Origin: Plantago ovata
Taxonomy: Eukaryota; Streptophyta; Magnoliopsida; Lamiales; Plantaginaceae
DNA length: 64,000 nt
NCBI GenBank assembly: GCA_028274465.1
Contig: CM051456.1
Location: 109,359,397-109,423,396, forward strand
Reading direction: 5' to 3'
The first letter of the stretch is position 1. Each line of letters starts with the position of its first letter. This document shows positions 1-10,021 of the stretch, piece by piece. A program made the position numbers and the translations under genes. The notes under the pieces are model-generated. The model made no database searches and was not told where the DNA came from. It saw only the letters and a list, made by a program, of their open reading frames with translations.

Positions 1-1318
1 CAAGTTAAAATTTTGTTAACCTCCAGGAAATTATTCGCATTAGAACCCCTGTGCTCAAGAAATTAACTGTAAAGGATTCCTGGAAAGATGAGTCAATGTG
101 TGAAATGGAACTTGATGTCCCCAATCTTGAGGTGTTGCTATATGACGACTGGCTTCCTGGAAACTATTATTTATTATCTGATTTCAATTCTCTGCGTGTG
201 GCTCATATAAGCGTGGGTTTCCCTGTGAAAGAAATAACTGCATCCGATGGAGATGAAGATTTTGGTGAGGATGGTCCTTGGTATGGGTCTGGTGTATCGG
301 AGCTGGTTAATGCCTGTGTTCTAGCACCAAACGTCTATATTTAGCAGCACGTTCCATCTATGTGAGCTTTCTTATCTCTCTTATTGTCATTGTACTTTTT
401 GTGTTGCTTAAACTACCTGGAGAAACATTAGCTGAACACTATACCTGAGCTTGTCTTTACAAAGTTGTATGGATATAAATTTTGCCTGAATTAGTTCCCT
501 ACTGTATAGTGATTTCGCTGTTCTCAGTAATTTTGTGTGGTTCTTTCCAGTTTCCACTATAAATATTGATTTGAGTGTCTGAGGAGCCTTTTCTCCATGT
601 CTGGTAGACTGTCGAATATTAGCATCAAGAATTGGAGGGGTATTGGGTGTTTGATGGCTGAGTCCATAAAAGTGATTGCATATTATCGATCCTATTTATG
701 AAATTATAAAGGACATCCTTGAACTAAATGAAATATTATCTTGGCTACTTACAGGCTTTGCAACATTCATATATGCAACTGCCAGTTTTTCGAAATCTAT
801 CTTGCTTATCACTTGGTTGCATATTGAGATCTGAAGGATGGGAAATATTGGCACGTTTACTCATCAGTGCACCTAATCTTGGAAAACTCACAATTGAAGA
901 GGTGAGTATATATTTGTTAATGTCATGAACTAGCTACACGAGTTGCGCTCTAGTACTCATGTCACACTGCTATATGTGACTGTACATGACTGACTTTATC
1001 TTTCTCATATTTCACACAGGGATTTGGCGATTATGAAGAAGGATATTCAAGTTTTGAGTCATTGGTACAAATCACTCCAATTTGTTTGGAACTGCATCTT
1101 AAGGAAATCAAGTTGAGCTTTTTAAAGAGGAAGAGGATGAATTCAAATTGGTAGAGTATTTTCTGAAGCACACAGAAGTTCTTCAGAAACTAGTAGTATG
1201 TTGCTTGCCTTGTAAAGAGGAGCGGACTCTGAGTAGACTTCATATGTTACCAGGACATTCAAAGATTGATATTCGGCCAAGAGAAAGAGAAGCCAGCTCC
1301 TTTTTTCCTTCTAATTAA
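1..1318 (+). pseudogene. F-box/LRR (FBD-type) gene, 3' part, decayed copy
   Basis: This is the 3' portion of an F-box/LRR gene; its F-box lies outside the window. It is closely similar to the intact gene at 26985-28974 and keeps the same three-exon layout: exon 1 to 361, exon 2 at 755-901 (147 nt, identical length), exon 3 at 1020-1318. All introns keep GT-AG ends. Compared with the intact copy, two extra bases near 314-317 shift the frame just before the exon 1 end, and one T is missing from the T-run near 1119-1124 in exon 3. Both changes bring early stops, so the copy is probably a pseudogene. F-box proteins of this class are substrate receptors of SCF ubiquitin ligases. Assembly or sequencing error is the alternative explanation for the shifts, but two independent indels make decay more likely. 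Confidence 0.75.
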
Positions 1319-2380
1319 CAACGTCTAGGTACCCAATAGAAACCAGGAGGGTTCATATGCTGTTTTAGTATCGTGTGTCTTCGTAAATTTGCATGCATGA
1401 ATTTCATGTTATTGTCTTTCTGCCCTGAGTACTGAGTGTTATTTCAATAACAACACCGGTAGATATTGGATGGATAATCCTCCTCTCGTTTTTGTCAAAT
1501 TGGAGGTCAATCGATTGGACGAGTTGATGCTTGATATATGTGGCAACGACAACCCCTGTATATGGGATTGTCTGTTTTAGGGGTTTCTGAAATTGTGTGG
1601 ACTTTTTTGTACTGGAGCGATCTGTCTTATTTGATCTTGTCGGTAAAATGACAGCATACTCGAATACTCCTGGAAAATTCTTGTATAGACTATGTTTATG
1701 GGATTTTCATGACCTTGTGTTTTAAATAGTACCACATCATTCATTATTATGCATGGTCCACAATGAATTGTGGAGGATCATTTCTAACCAAAAGGTGTAT
1801 GAAATTGATCATAAACTCGGTATCATTATCAAGTCAATGTTTCCTTCCTGGAATAATCACTCTGGCTGTGTGACAATGGGATTGAAAGTTCTCTTAGCTC
1901 AAAGAGGCTCTATTATGCGTCTTCAGTTTCAGTTTTAGAATTGCGTCTTCCATAACTTTGAAGATCTAACAAGTTGTAGATTTTGTGTAAAGTTTCTTTC
2001 TCTCTTCAAGAGCCAGAGTGAGTTTTACATTGTTGGCTTCGACCAAGTGACAAATTTAGGATTAGGTACTATGAGATGAGTATGTCTCCGGTAAGATCGT
2101 AACAGCAAAGAAGCTAACATGTGGTATGAGATAACTAACAAGTCACCTGATAATTAATGCATGCTAATTCTTCTAGGAATCCAAAGCATGCTAATTCACA
2201 GATATATCTGGTTATATAATGTTCTAGATTCTTCTGCTGCATAGGCCCTTAAAACGAAGAGCCTATCCTGCTACTTCTGTTTTTACAGATTTTGTGGATA
2301 AATTGTTGGATTTACCTTTACCTACAATTTGTTGTATTAGTTCTTAACCTTCAGGGGCTACGCAATTGTACTAATACTAA
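1319..2380. other. Intergenic, no gene seen
   Basis: Downstream flank of the decayed F-box copy. No reading frame here resembles a known family. Around 2290 a short stretch resembles the part of the F-box genes that encodes FVDKLL, suggesting a tiny fragment of another F-box copy. Confidence 0.4.
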
Positions 2381-2584
2381 GAGCACTAGCAAACTTGAAG
2401 CTTATTTGGGGCTACCCTTTCAATTTTTGTTACAATGGTTTTGGATTATTAGGAGCTTTTTTGTGGGTCCACATGACATATACATTCCACATGCACCATA
2501 CAATTGATGAAATAGAAAAAAAATGAAATTAAAAAATATTAATTGGGGTTAAAGCCCAAAATAAGCCCTCTATTGCTAGTGCTC
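2381..2584. mobile_element. PIF/Harbinger-type MITE (Tourist-like)
   Basis: The element is 204 bp. The terminal 12 bp, GAGCACTAGCAA and TTGCTAGTGCTC, are perfect inverted repeats, and similarity between the ends continues imperfectly for about 37 bp (GCTTATTTGGGGCT against GCTTATTTTGGGCT). It is flanked by the trinucleotide TAA at 2378-2380 and 2585-2587. A 3-bp TAA/TTA target duplication with GAGCA-type ends is the signature of PIF/Harbinger MITEs. It has no coding capacity. Confidence 0.85.
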
Positions 2585-2891
2585 TAAATAACTTCTCAAT
2601 CTTTTCATCCATAGATTTATCATTCTTTTCATGATAGGACAATTAACAATTATGTAGAAGTATGAATATGCTACGTCGACACCTCTTCATTATGGAGTAT
2701 TTTAGCTTATTGCCATAGAAATTAACCATTATTAATTTTGTCTAAAAACCCCACAACAACCTTGACCTATAATGCTATAAAACATAATAAAATTGAAGGA
2801 GAAGATATAATATCATTATAAATATGGTACATAATCAATTATTATCATTGTTTCCCCCTAACTTATTGGGATACAAGTGAGATTTCCAGGC

Positions 2892-3415
2892 TTAAGAGCA
2901 AGCTTCTGTGTAATTCAAAGTTTTAAAATTCATTCGTTGACCACTATAAGTGAAAGTGACAGACTTAAAGCCATAAACAAGACTATCAATGAGACACTTG
3001 CCATCGCCAGATTTGGTTATGAATGACGGATCGGGTTTGATTGAGGACACAAATTGAGGACATGAAAGGCTCAATTGCAAAATAGTGCATGCACAATTGT
3101 TTGTAATATTCACGGTCCATCGATCAACTAATTGGTTTATTGCAACTTGCTCAATTACTAGCTTACTTGGAGGACATATCCGATTCTCTTGCGCTGAACC
3201 TATCAATATATATTAATATGTTAAAATTGAGAAAAAAAAATATAATGGATCAAAGTGTGTACTTTTCATAACTATAATAGGTTACCACAAACCTCATTAG
3301 TAAAAGTAAAGAAAAAGAAAAGAAAAGGAGAGTAAACAACTTGGATCACAATACCTCTGCAGAAAACTACACAGAGGAAGCCGATCACATAGAAAATTTT
3401 GATGGTGTGTTCCAT
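2892..3415 (-). CDS. TPD1-like small secreted cysteine-rich protein
   Basis: Two exons on the minus strand: 3355-3415 and 2892-3199, joined across a GT-AG intron to give 122 residues. Exon 1 encodes a hydrophobic signal peptide (starts MEHTIKIFYVIGFLCVV). The mature part shows the TPD1-family pattern: an early Cys (RICPPSK), an 'I.V.Q' strand, NITNNC, LSCPQF, a GDGKCL motif and a final F.Y strand, ending in TEACS. TPD1 of Arabidopsis is a secreted ligand that specifies tapetum with the receptor EMS1; many TPD1-like paralogues have unknown roles. The start is chosen because the frame continues perfectly across the intron and gives a signal peptide. Function beyond the family is inference. Confidence 0.75.
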
Positions 3416-4294
3416 TGTGATTTATGAGTATGTTTCAAAAGTTATCAATTGGAATTGAAGATCTGATCGATGAACTTTAGATAATTTTTGTCAACAAAAA
3501 CTGTCCAACTTTATAGAACCAATGGAAGTTTGAATTACTCATGATAATCTCGTTTCACAATTAAAGTGAGTTATGAAACATATTTAACGGATATTATAAT
3601 GACACTCATAGTAAGTTAGTTACGAAGATCTATCTAATCCCTAACTGAAAATGAAAATTAAAGTACTCCCCCATTCTTATTAGTAACTGGAAAACGAAAA
3701 TTAATTACTCAACTACTCCCCATCTTAAATCGGTGAGATGGCATGTAACCATTCACCCCTTGCAGGCCGACACTGTCACATAGGTACTCGTAATCTGGTT
3801 CACACGCGTCTTATCATATAATATTGTCCGTTTTAGGTTTGAAATCATACGTATTTGCTTTTTAAAATCACTAAAAAAGTCTCATACCATATACCATATG
3901 AGAGTAGAGTGGTTCAACAAAATTAAGTTCATAAGTTCAATCTTGTTGTTGGTTTTTAGGCCAATCAAATGGAGCCATTAAAACACTACTACCAAGTACT
4001 AATAATAATTAGGCGGACCATTTTTTGGAGAATACGTATCATGTAATGGACATTGTTGGTCCTTTGCTGTTCAACAGATCATGGAGAGACGCATACTATG
4101 GCTTCTTGGCAGATTGGCTATACGTCATGGTAGGTCTAGATTGGCATATATGCATCATCAGATAAATAAGGAATGGCTGTAGTCTACTCAAAGTTGTATA
4201 CAGTATATCTGTACATATATACTGATTCAATCTTTCCTTTTGTTTGCTTGAAAATATACTGGGTAGTGCATGTGATAATGCGTGCAAAAACACA
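3416..4294. other. Intergenic, upstream of the TPD1-like gene
   Basis: AT-rich, non-coding sequence. No gene, RNA gene or clear repeat was recognised. Confidence 0.4.
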
Positions 4295-4890
4295 TCTTGA
4301 TTTTTATTATCCGAATATTTCTATGTATGTATTTGTGGAGTTCGCACGCTGATTGAAATTAAGAGCGTATTTCTCCAATTCATTCGTCGTCATATCTATT
4401 CCTGTTTTTGGCTCCTACTACAATTAGAGAAATAAATGCTACTCTGCCCAGTTTTATCTGTTTATATGCTATTTTCAGAGGAGTATGCATGTGTAGGTTT
4501 CCTGAAAGGATAAAACCCGGAGCGTACTTTCAATTACCTAACAAAAGCTTATAAAGTACACAATTATGTTTGTTTCTGTTTACAGGAAAAAATTTAAACA
4601 ATTACTAATAACTAATTGTATATCAGCTCACATTAATTGTGTTGACACAATTTAACTAAGGAAGTAGTAGTATTATTTCTAATCGGCTCATATATATTGC
4701 ACTATCACACAATTGTTCACTAAACTTGATGGAATTGAGAATCTCATAGAACAACAAATTGAGTTTATATATTACATAAAATAGTACTTCTAGAATATTG
4801 TTTGATACAATGACAATGAAAGATATCATCCGACATCGATGATGCCAAAACAAAGACAAGTACAGAGTATTAAATAAAATCAATTGATAT

Positions 4891-5580
4891 CTAAGAATCT
4901 TGACGAGCCGCATGTGTAAAGAATGGATCAGTTTCATGATGACGAACTTGTTGTTCCTCGATCGATTGCTTCGGGATAACGCCCTTGATCCCATGAACAG
5001 TAATCCACGTACCACGGAACAAATCTGGTTTCGTGATCTCAGCCCCATTAACCATAAGCTGCTGCTGATCTTGATTCTTGGTGAGTTGTAGAGGAACACC
5101 ATCCATATTCTTCTGAAATCTTGTGCCGTTAGGAATCCTTTTAAGGTCCATCAGGGAAACGTCTCTTCCAGGAACAAGATGCCTCATCAATAAACTAGAC
5201 AAGTCCTCCCCCTGAAGCTGGCTTAGTATATCATTGTCCGCCGGTGCAAAAACTGTCCAGAGAACCCTTTGTTGACTATTGACAAGTCCCATCAGCTGGG
5301 AGTCCAAGAACGAGGCCATGATTGATCTATCTTTTGACCGTAATACCCCGACAGCATTGTGTACATCGCTAGGCAAGTGAACACGGAAGTATTCATCCAA
5401 TCTGTGAGGATTATTGGAGATGGCAGGTTTGGGGTGATCGAAGACGAGTCGGGCGGATGCAGGTGCAGGTGGCTCAGCAGGTAGTGGTCGGGCGGCTATC
5501 GAACAGGAGAAGAGAAGCGACAAGGTAAGGATGATCAAGAGAACGTCGACGGAGAGTTTTGAAGTAGAATAAGAAGCCAT
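4891..5580 (-). CDS. Fasciclin (FAS1) domain protein, copy 1
   Basis: An intronless gene of 229 residues. The N-terminus is a signal peptide (hydrophobic LLIILTLSLLFSCSIAA), followed by a short Pro/Ala-rich stretch (PLPAEPPAPASA) of the kind that carries arabinogalactan glycans, then a single FAS1 fold from about residue 75 to 205. The two FAS1 landmark motifs are seen: TVFAPAD (H1) and VHGIKGVI (H2-like), with LMRHLVPG between them. No C-terminal GPI signal is evident. FAS1 proteins of plants are secreted, cell-wall-associated glycoproteins; the closest type is the single-domain fasciclin-like group. The copy at 16981-17673 differs by a three-residue insertion (GNSGEEL against GEDL) and few substitutions. 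A MITE lies between its TATA box and its start codon. Confidence 0.85.
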   Translation of the reverse strand: MASYSTSKLSVDVLLIILTLSLLFSCSIAARPLPAEPPAPASARLVFDHPKPAISNNPHRLDEYFRVHLPSDVHNAVGVLRSKDRSIMASFLDSQLMGLVNSQQRVLWTVFAPADNDILSQLQGEDLSSLLMRHLVPGRDVSLMDLKRIPNGTRFQKNMDGVPLQLTKNQDQQQLMVNGAEITKPDLFRGTWITVHGIKGVIPKQSIEEQQVRHHETDPFFTHAARQDS

Positions 5581-5625
5581 TGTTGTTCTTCTTTGCTGTT
5601 TTGGTTTGTTTGGAGTAAATAAATA

Positions 5626-5858
5626 CTACCTCCATTTCATTAATAACTTCCTAAGGGAAATATTCATCACGACCTTTGACCACGTATAACTCATAAATTA
5701 CTTTCGAGAAAAATATAATAAAATTATATTATGAAATTAAATGGAGTATATTTTCATAATCAAATTTTAATTTATATTGATACAGTTTAATTTAAAAGTT
5801 ATACGTGATCAAAGATCGCGATGAATAGTCCCCCTAGGAAGTTATTAATGAAACGGAG
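5626..5858. mobile_element. Stowaway-like MITE in the FAS1 copy 1 leader
   Basis: The element is 233 bp with inverted ends that match over about 60 bp (CTACCTCCATTTCATTAATA at the left, its complement with an ATTACTCCGTTTCATTAATA start at the right), flanked by TA. A second member of the same family lies at 26173-26407. The paralogous site near 17725 lacks it, so it inserted after the duplication. Confidence 0.88.
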
Positions 5859-5895
5859 TAATTAATAGGTTTAGCACAAGTAATTAATCTCTCGC

Positions 5896-5905
5896 CTTTA
5901 TATAG
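5896..5905 (-). promoter_or_regulatory. TATA box of FAS1 copy 1
   Basis: On the minus strand this reads CTATATAAAG. It is 316 bp from the start codon here; the same motif is 86 bp from the start in copy 2. Removing the 233-bp MITE restores 83 bp, so the MITE sits between promoter and start. Confidence 0.6.
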
Positions 5906-6025
5906 AGTACCAATCGAGAAAGTTTAATTCGATTCGACTTGGGAAATATTAAACCGACTTAATTACCATAATTATAAAGATAGCTTATACCAACGTTACC
6001 ATATTACCATATTAGTACTCCACAT

Positions 6026-6840
6026 ATGGTATGAAACTATTAGACGTGTTACTAAAGATACAACCCACACACATATGGAGCAGTACTATATATATTAATA
6101 ATAAAAAAATGGATAAAACCCCCTCAACTATCACTCTTTTGAGACTATGCCCCCAAACTAATAAATTTGATAATTAACCTACTCAACTATCATGTCTTTT
6201 AGACAATGCCCCCCAAGTTGAGAGGGTTAATCACCAAAATTATTAATTTGGGGGGCAAAGTATCAAATGAGTAATAGTTTGGGGGGTTTGATCAATTTTT
6301 TCTATTAATAATCGCATAATAAATTAATTAACCAACTAAGTACATATTTTTTTTTTTACAAGTAGTATTTAGTGTTATCATTCGAGTCTAGTTGAAATGA
6401 GTTTGAAGAAACAAAAAGCTCTTCTATAGTCACATTTTTATGCTCAGCTAATTTGAATTGAACGAGTTGAACCAAATTTCAATCGGTTTCATGATGATAG
6501 AAAACAAAAGCATCTTATCACAAGTGTTGTAAATGTTCACCCCAAGTGCGACTGTATACAAGATAGCATCGAAAAATATGTATGATTCATGGTAGCATGG
6601 GTTTCCTATACCGACGGTTCGATCTTCAGAAAATTGGATTTACGAACGGACTACCATCAGATTCGAGTGCATGATGACGAAGTCCACAAGGCGGCTTTCC
6701 GAACTCAGTGGGCATTATGGATATCTGGTAAATACGTTTTGGATTTTGCAATGTTCCATCTAGCTACTTTCCATGCTACCATGAATCATATATATCTTCC
6801 GACCTTTCTTGAGAAATCTGTGCTATTATTTTAATATCTA
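6026..6840. mobile_element. Ty3/gypsy relic A (reverse transcriptase fragment)
   Basis: A fossil fragment. The plus strand around 6600-6830 encodes a piece of gypsy reverse transcriptase (FRKLDLRTDYHQIRVHDDEV and FHATMNHI). Related relics lie at 17850-18923 and 35695-36740, where the homologous part is on the other strand, so this copy is internally rearranged. It is short, old and heavily broken, with no LTRs seen. Confidence 0.75.
6103..6302. mobile_element. Mutator-type MITE with 10-bp direct flanks
   Basis: The element is 200 bp. The ends are inverted repeats (AAAAAAATGGATAAAACCCC at left; AAAAAATTGATCAAACCCCC when the right end is complemented) and the arms stay similar inwards. Identical flanks TATTAATAAT lie at 6093-6102 and 6303-6312. 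The paralogues near 17925 and 35790 carry one TATTAATAAT and no element, which is an empty site. A 9-10 bp duplication points to the Mutator superfamily. Confidence 0.82.
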
Positions 6841-6859
6841 CTTGATAGATTTTAGGGCA

Positions 6860-7190
6860 CAAAAAAATAGAATAGACTTTTTTGTTGTAAGAGTTTTATG
6901 AATGTGGTTATTTTTATAAGGATGGGGTGTAGAGTAGTATTTATATGTAATTTTCTATATATTTATTTTGTAGAAAATAAAAAAAATAAACTTTGCGTTG
7001 GCGTGAGCCCATCACACAAGTCACGATACACGACTAAAACACCATTGCCGTTTGATGGGCAAACAAAATGAAATAGTACCTTGTATATTAATCATGGTAT
7101 TACATTTGGAAACCGATTCAAATACCAAAATAACCTTTGAGACCGATACCGGAGCTTTTGACCAAGAATGAAAAAGGAAAATATAAGGCG
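6860..7190. repeat. Copy of the upstream region of the third F-box gene
   Basis: 6880-6945 matches 24880-24945 and 6960-7185 matches about 26445-26710, the upstream region of the F-box gene at 26985. In the second location the halves are separated by about 1.5 kb of transposons. Here no F-box gene follows, so the downstream gene was lost or never copied. Confidence 0.7.
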
Positions 7191-8755
7191 ATTTAAAAGA
7201 AAAGGAATTTGAAAATGGCATAAGGGCGTGTTAGGGGATTAAGAAAGAGAATTGGTCAAGTTGGTCAACGGATTTTGTGGGTTTTGGACTCGAATGTAAT
7301 TGTTGAAAATGATATCTTATCAATGTGAATTGGTCGATCTTGTACGAGAGGGTATATTTAATTAAACCCTTAACAAAATTTCTCATTGATCGAGCTTACA
7401 GGGACTTGGCCATTTGGCCATTGGTGGGTACTGGGTTCTTAGATTCATTGAGCTTGGTAGTTGGAATGACCATTTTCGTCGGATCTTGCAAATAAACCTT
7501 ACTGGGATGCAACACTTAGGGATACATGATTTCGGAATTGAGACTATACGTGATACATATGATTAGTAATTGCCAAAGGTTAATACATATGCCTTCCATG
7601 GAATCTATGCGGTGACTCATTGAATTATCATGATAGTCATTTGTGAGGTGCCTTCTCAGTTGTGAGTTTATCCCTCTAAAAGTTGTAATAAGGTGCTCAC
7701 TTATTAGCTAAAGGCCATGCTACTTCTGATTTGGATGAATTTGATTCTTTGCCATTTGAGAATCCTGATATAATTTCTAGGGTTAATTATAAATTAGTCA
7801 CATTTCCAATATTTTCTTACTGATTAGTGATATATGGAAAAGTTATTACATATCAGTGTTTATTAGTGTTTAAGTATGTGTTGACTATAATAACCTTGCT
7901 TATTTTTAGTAACTAATAAGCAACTAATTATTTAGTATTAGATTTATATTACTTTTCTAATTCGTCAAGAAGCATATGCGTACACTATAATTAGACTAAA
8001 AAAAGTATACAGTTTTTCTTTCCTTTGAAGAAGCCCAAATAGTTCTCGTACGTTTGAAAGCTCACAAGCATCATTATGTTACAATTTCTCATGCAAGGCG
8101 GCTTAATCTCACTTGCAGCAGTAATGCCTACAATTTTGAATTCCCCAGCATCTCAACTTATCTAGCAGCAGTGCAACACTATTCAGGGAAGCATCCTCCA
8201 CCTATTCAAATTCTTATTACTGGTTTGAAATTTCAAATTGATGTGTTTTACACGTCCTTTTAGTTCGTCAAGCATCACCCTTATTGTATGAGATTAAATT
8301 CTCATATCACAAGCATTTGATAATCGCAATATCTGAAATTTAGTTTCAGACTTGATGTTAGATATTTGAAATTACATTTATCGTAGACTTGTAGATGCTG
8401 GACTTCGTAAGCAGAAGCATCACCCACATTGTCAAGCATCAGAAATTTGATAATCCACGTGCCGAAGACATCACCCAACAAGCACCAATAATCATAGTCA
8501 TGTTATCCGGCAAGCATCTTCTTCTAGGTGTGCATTAGCCGATGGACATTTATAGCATTATATAGACTGGTTTTGAAAATTTTTGTCATTTTACATTGAC
8601 ATCGATCCTTCTATGTTTGTTTAGTGCTAGTGATTTTATATTATAGGACTTGTGGTATCAAATTATGAGAAAGACAAATAAGAGAAAAGGAGATGTGGCT
8701 GAGAGCTTCATTGTTCATTTAATTAATTAGTTTTTCATGGAAGAAAGTAGCTCTC

Positions 8756-8797
<42 letters not shown>

Positions 8798-8956
8798 AAG
8801 TGATGCTTGATTTTTTTTATTTATTATTATTATTATTTTTTGGTTATTTGACTGATGATGATAAGATAGGTAAAATAGTTAGATAATGTGGTTAGTTGGA
8901 GAAATTTTAGTCAATCATATTAATACTAAAATTAGATGTTATCACCAAATTAAAAT
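7191..8956. other. Intergenic, no gene seen
   Basis: AT-rich non-coding DNA. It contains a run of about 33 T at 8759-8791, followed by a TTA/TTAT-rich tract. No protein or RNA gene was recognised. Confidence 0.45.
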
Positions 8957-8975
8957 AAATTATTCAGGTCACACT

Positions 8976-9103
8976 TGGTTAGACTGAGGTGTCATGACAC
9001 TAGAGGTCATAGGTTCAATTCTCGTCAAGTGCGAGATTATTTATAGTTTATTACTAGCTTTGTAATGCTACTTATGAAATTGTAATTGTTCGATTATTAA
9101 AAA
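8976..9103 (+). mobile_element. tRNA-derived SINE with 19-bp target duplication
   Basis: About 128 bp. An RNA polymerase III A-box-like start (TGGTTAGACTGAGG) and a B-box-like GGTTCAATTCTC, spaced about 40 bp apart, lie at the 5' end, and the element ends in an A-run. The flanks are direct repeats of 19 bp containing ATTATTCAGGTCACACT at 8957-8975 and 9104-9122. Boxes A and B plus a long duplication and an A tail define a SINE. It has no coding capacity and depends on a LINE for movement. Confidence 0.82.
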
Positions 9104-9398
9104 AAATTATTCAGGTCACACTAATTTGACATAAAGATTTAAAAGTATCACCAATTTATAATTATTCTTAATTTCTATTTGAGAAATCAATATATTCTTT
9201 TTCACCGAAAAATAAATAAATAATAATATCGGCAAACAGAGTGGCCAAAATATTCCATATCAAAACATTTTCTATACTTTGACTAGATGCCTTATCATTT
9301 GTTCATCAATGGTGAGAATTGGTGTCTTTATTTGTGATTTATTAAAGTTGCATGTCTTTTGGTATTATGGGTTTTAGGTCCTTGCAAGATCATATTTA

Positions 9399-10005
9399 AA
9401 TGGACGATTTACATGCAGACCCCCTCTTATGTTATGTTTGGTATTTACGAATCTGTCCATATTATGAAAAAAATTACATATCTTCCCCTCTTATGCAAAA
9501 TAAATTACAAATAGCCGTGCGATCTCGACTTTTCGCAAATTAAACCGTCGAAATGACATTTTTGTCCCTGAACAATTATCAGATTTTGAATTTTTCCAAA
9601 CAATCTCAATTTTAAGTTATTGCAAAATAAACCCACATATCTTATATAAATTATAAATTGCCCCCAAATATCTTTTTTAATTCTTCTTTCTTCTTCTTTA
9701 TTTAATATACTGGATTCCGGTGATGGTGACCGGAATCCGGCAGATCTCCGATCGGCGGACCTCTTCACTGCCGGATTCCGATCACCCATCACCGGAATCC
9801 GTGAAGAAGAAGTAAAAGAAAGAAAGGAAAAGGAAAAAAAAAGGAAGAAGGACTAATTTGCAAAATTGATTAAGGCCATGTTTGACCACTGAATAAGAAC
9901 AATACCAAATAATTTGGTCAACTCTAATTGCTTATTTTTGGGCCATATGTAATTCTTTGCATAACGAGGGAACATTCGTAAAGTGGCTTCATAAGGAGGG
10001 TGTTG
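9399..10005. mobile_element. TIR element 1 with GC-rich palindromic core
   Basis: A left arm (9399-9690) starts GGACGATTTACATG and contains ACCCCCTCTTATG. A pyrimidine-rich stretch follows (9675-9705), then a compact self-complementary core of GGATTCCGG/CCGGAATCC motifs (9713-9802), then a purine-rich stretch (9803-9850), then a divergent right arm ending near 10005 with an inverted CCTCCTTATG. No coding sequence is present. The left arm also pairs for about 260 bp with the right arm of the neighbouring element (10796-11050), so the two are either adjacent family members or one nested composite. Confidence 0.6.
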
Positions 10006-10021
10006 TAAGTAAGTTGAGATT

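Larger units (their letters stand above)
4295..6600. repeat. Segmental duplication, copy 1 (FAS1 block)
   Basis: This stretch is nearly the same as 16395-18260: the 3' flank, the FAS1 gene, its promoter and the start of a gypsy relic all align in the same order and orientation. The copies differ mainly by two transposon insertions present only here (5626-5858 and 6103-6302). Similarity begins near 4295 and 16395. Confidence 0.85.

Noticed and set aside
2292-2507. 71-codon hydrophobic frame
   Set aside because: It runs into the Harbinger MITE and shows no family signature.
4656-5102. Minus-strand frame overlapping the FAS1 gene in another phase (and its twin at 16974-17192)
   Set aside because: It is the shadow of the FAS1 coding frame, starts internally and has no family signature.
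8054-8263. 69-codon frame
   Set aside because: No motif, no promoter, no paralogue; chance frame in AT-rich DNA.
8976-9030. A tRNA gene (GGTTCAATTC box)
   Set aside because: No cloverleaf or acceptor stem; the flanking 19-bp duplication and A tail fit a SINE.
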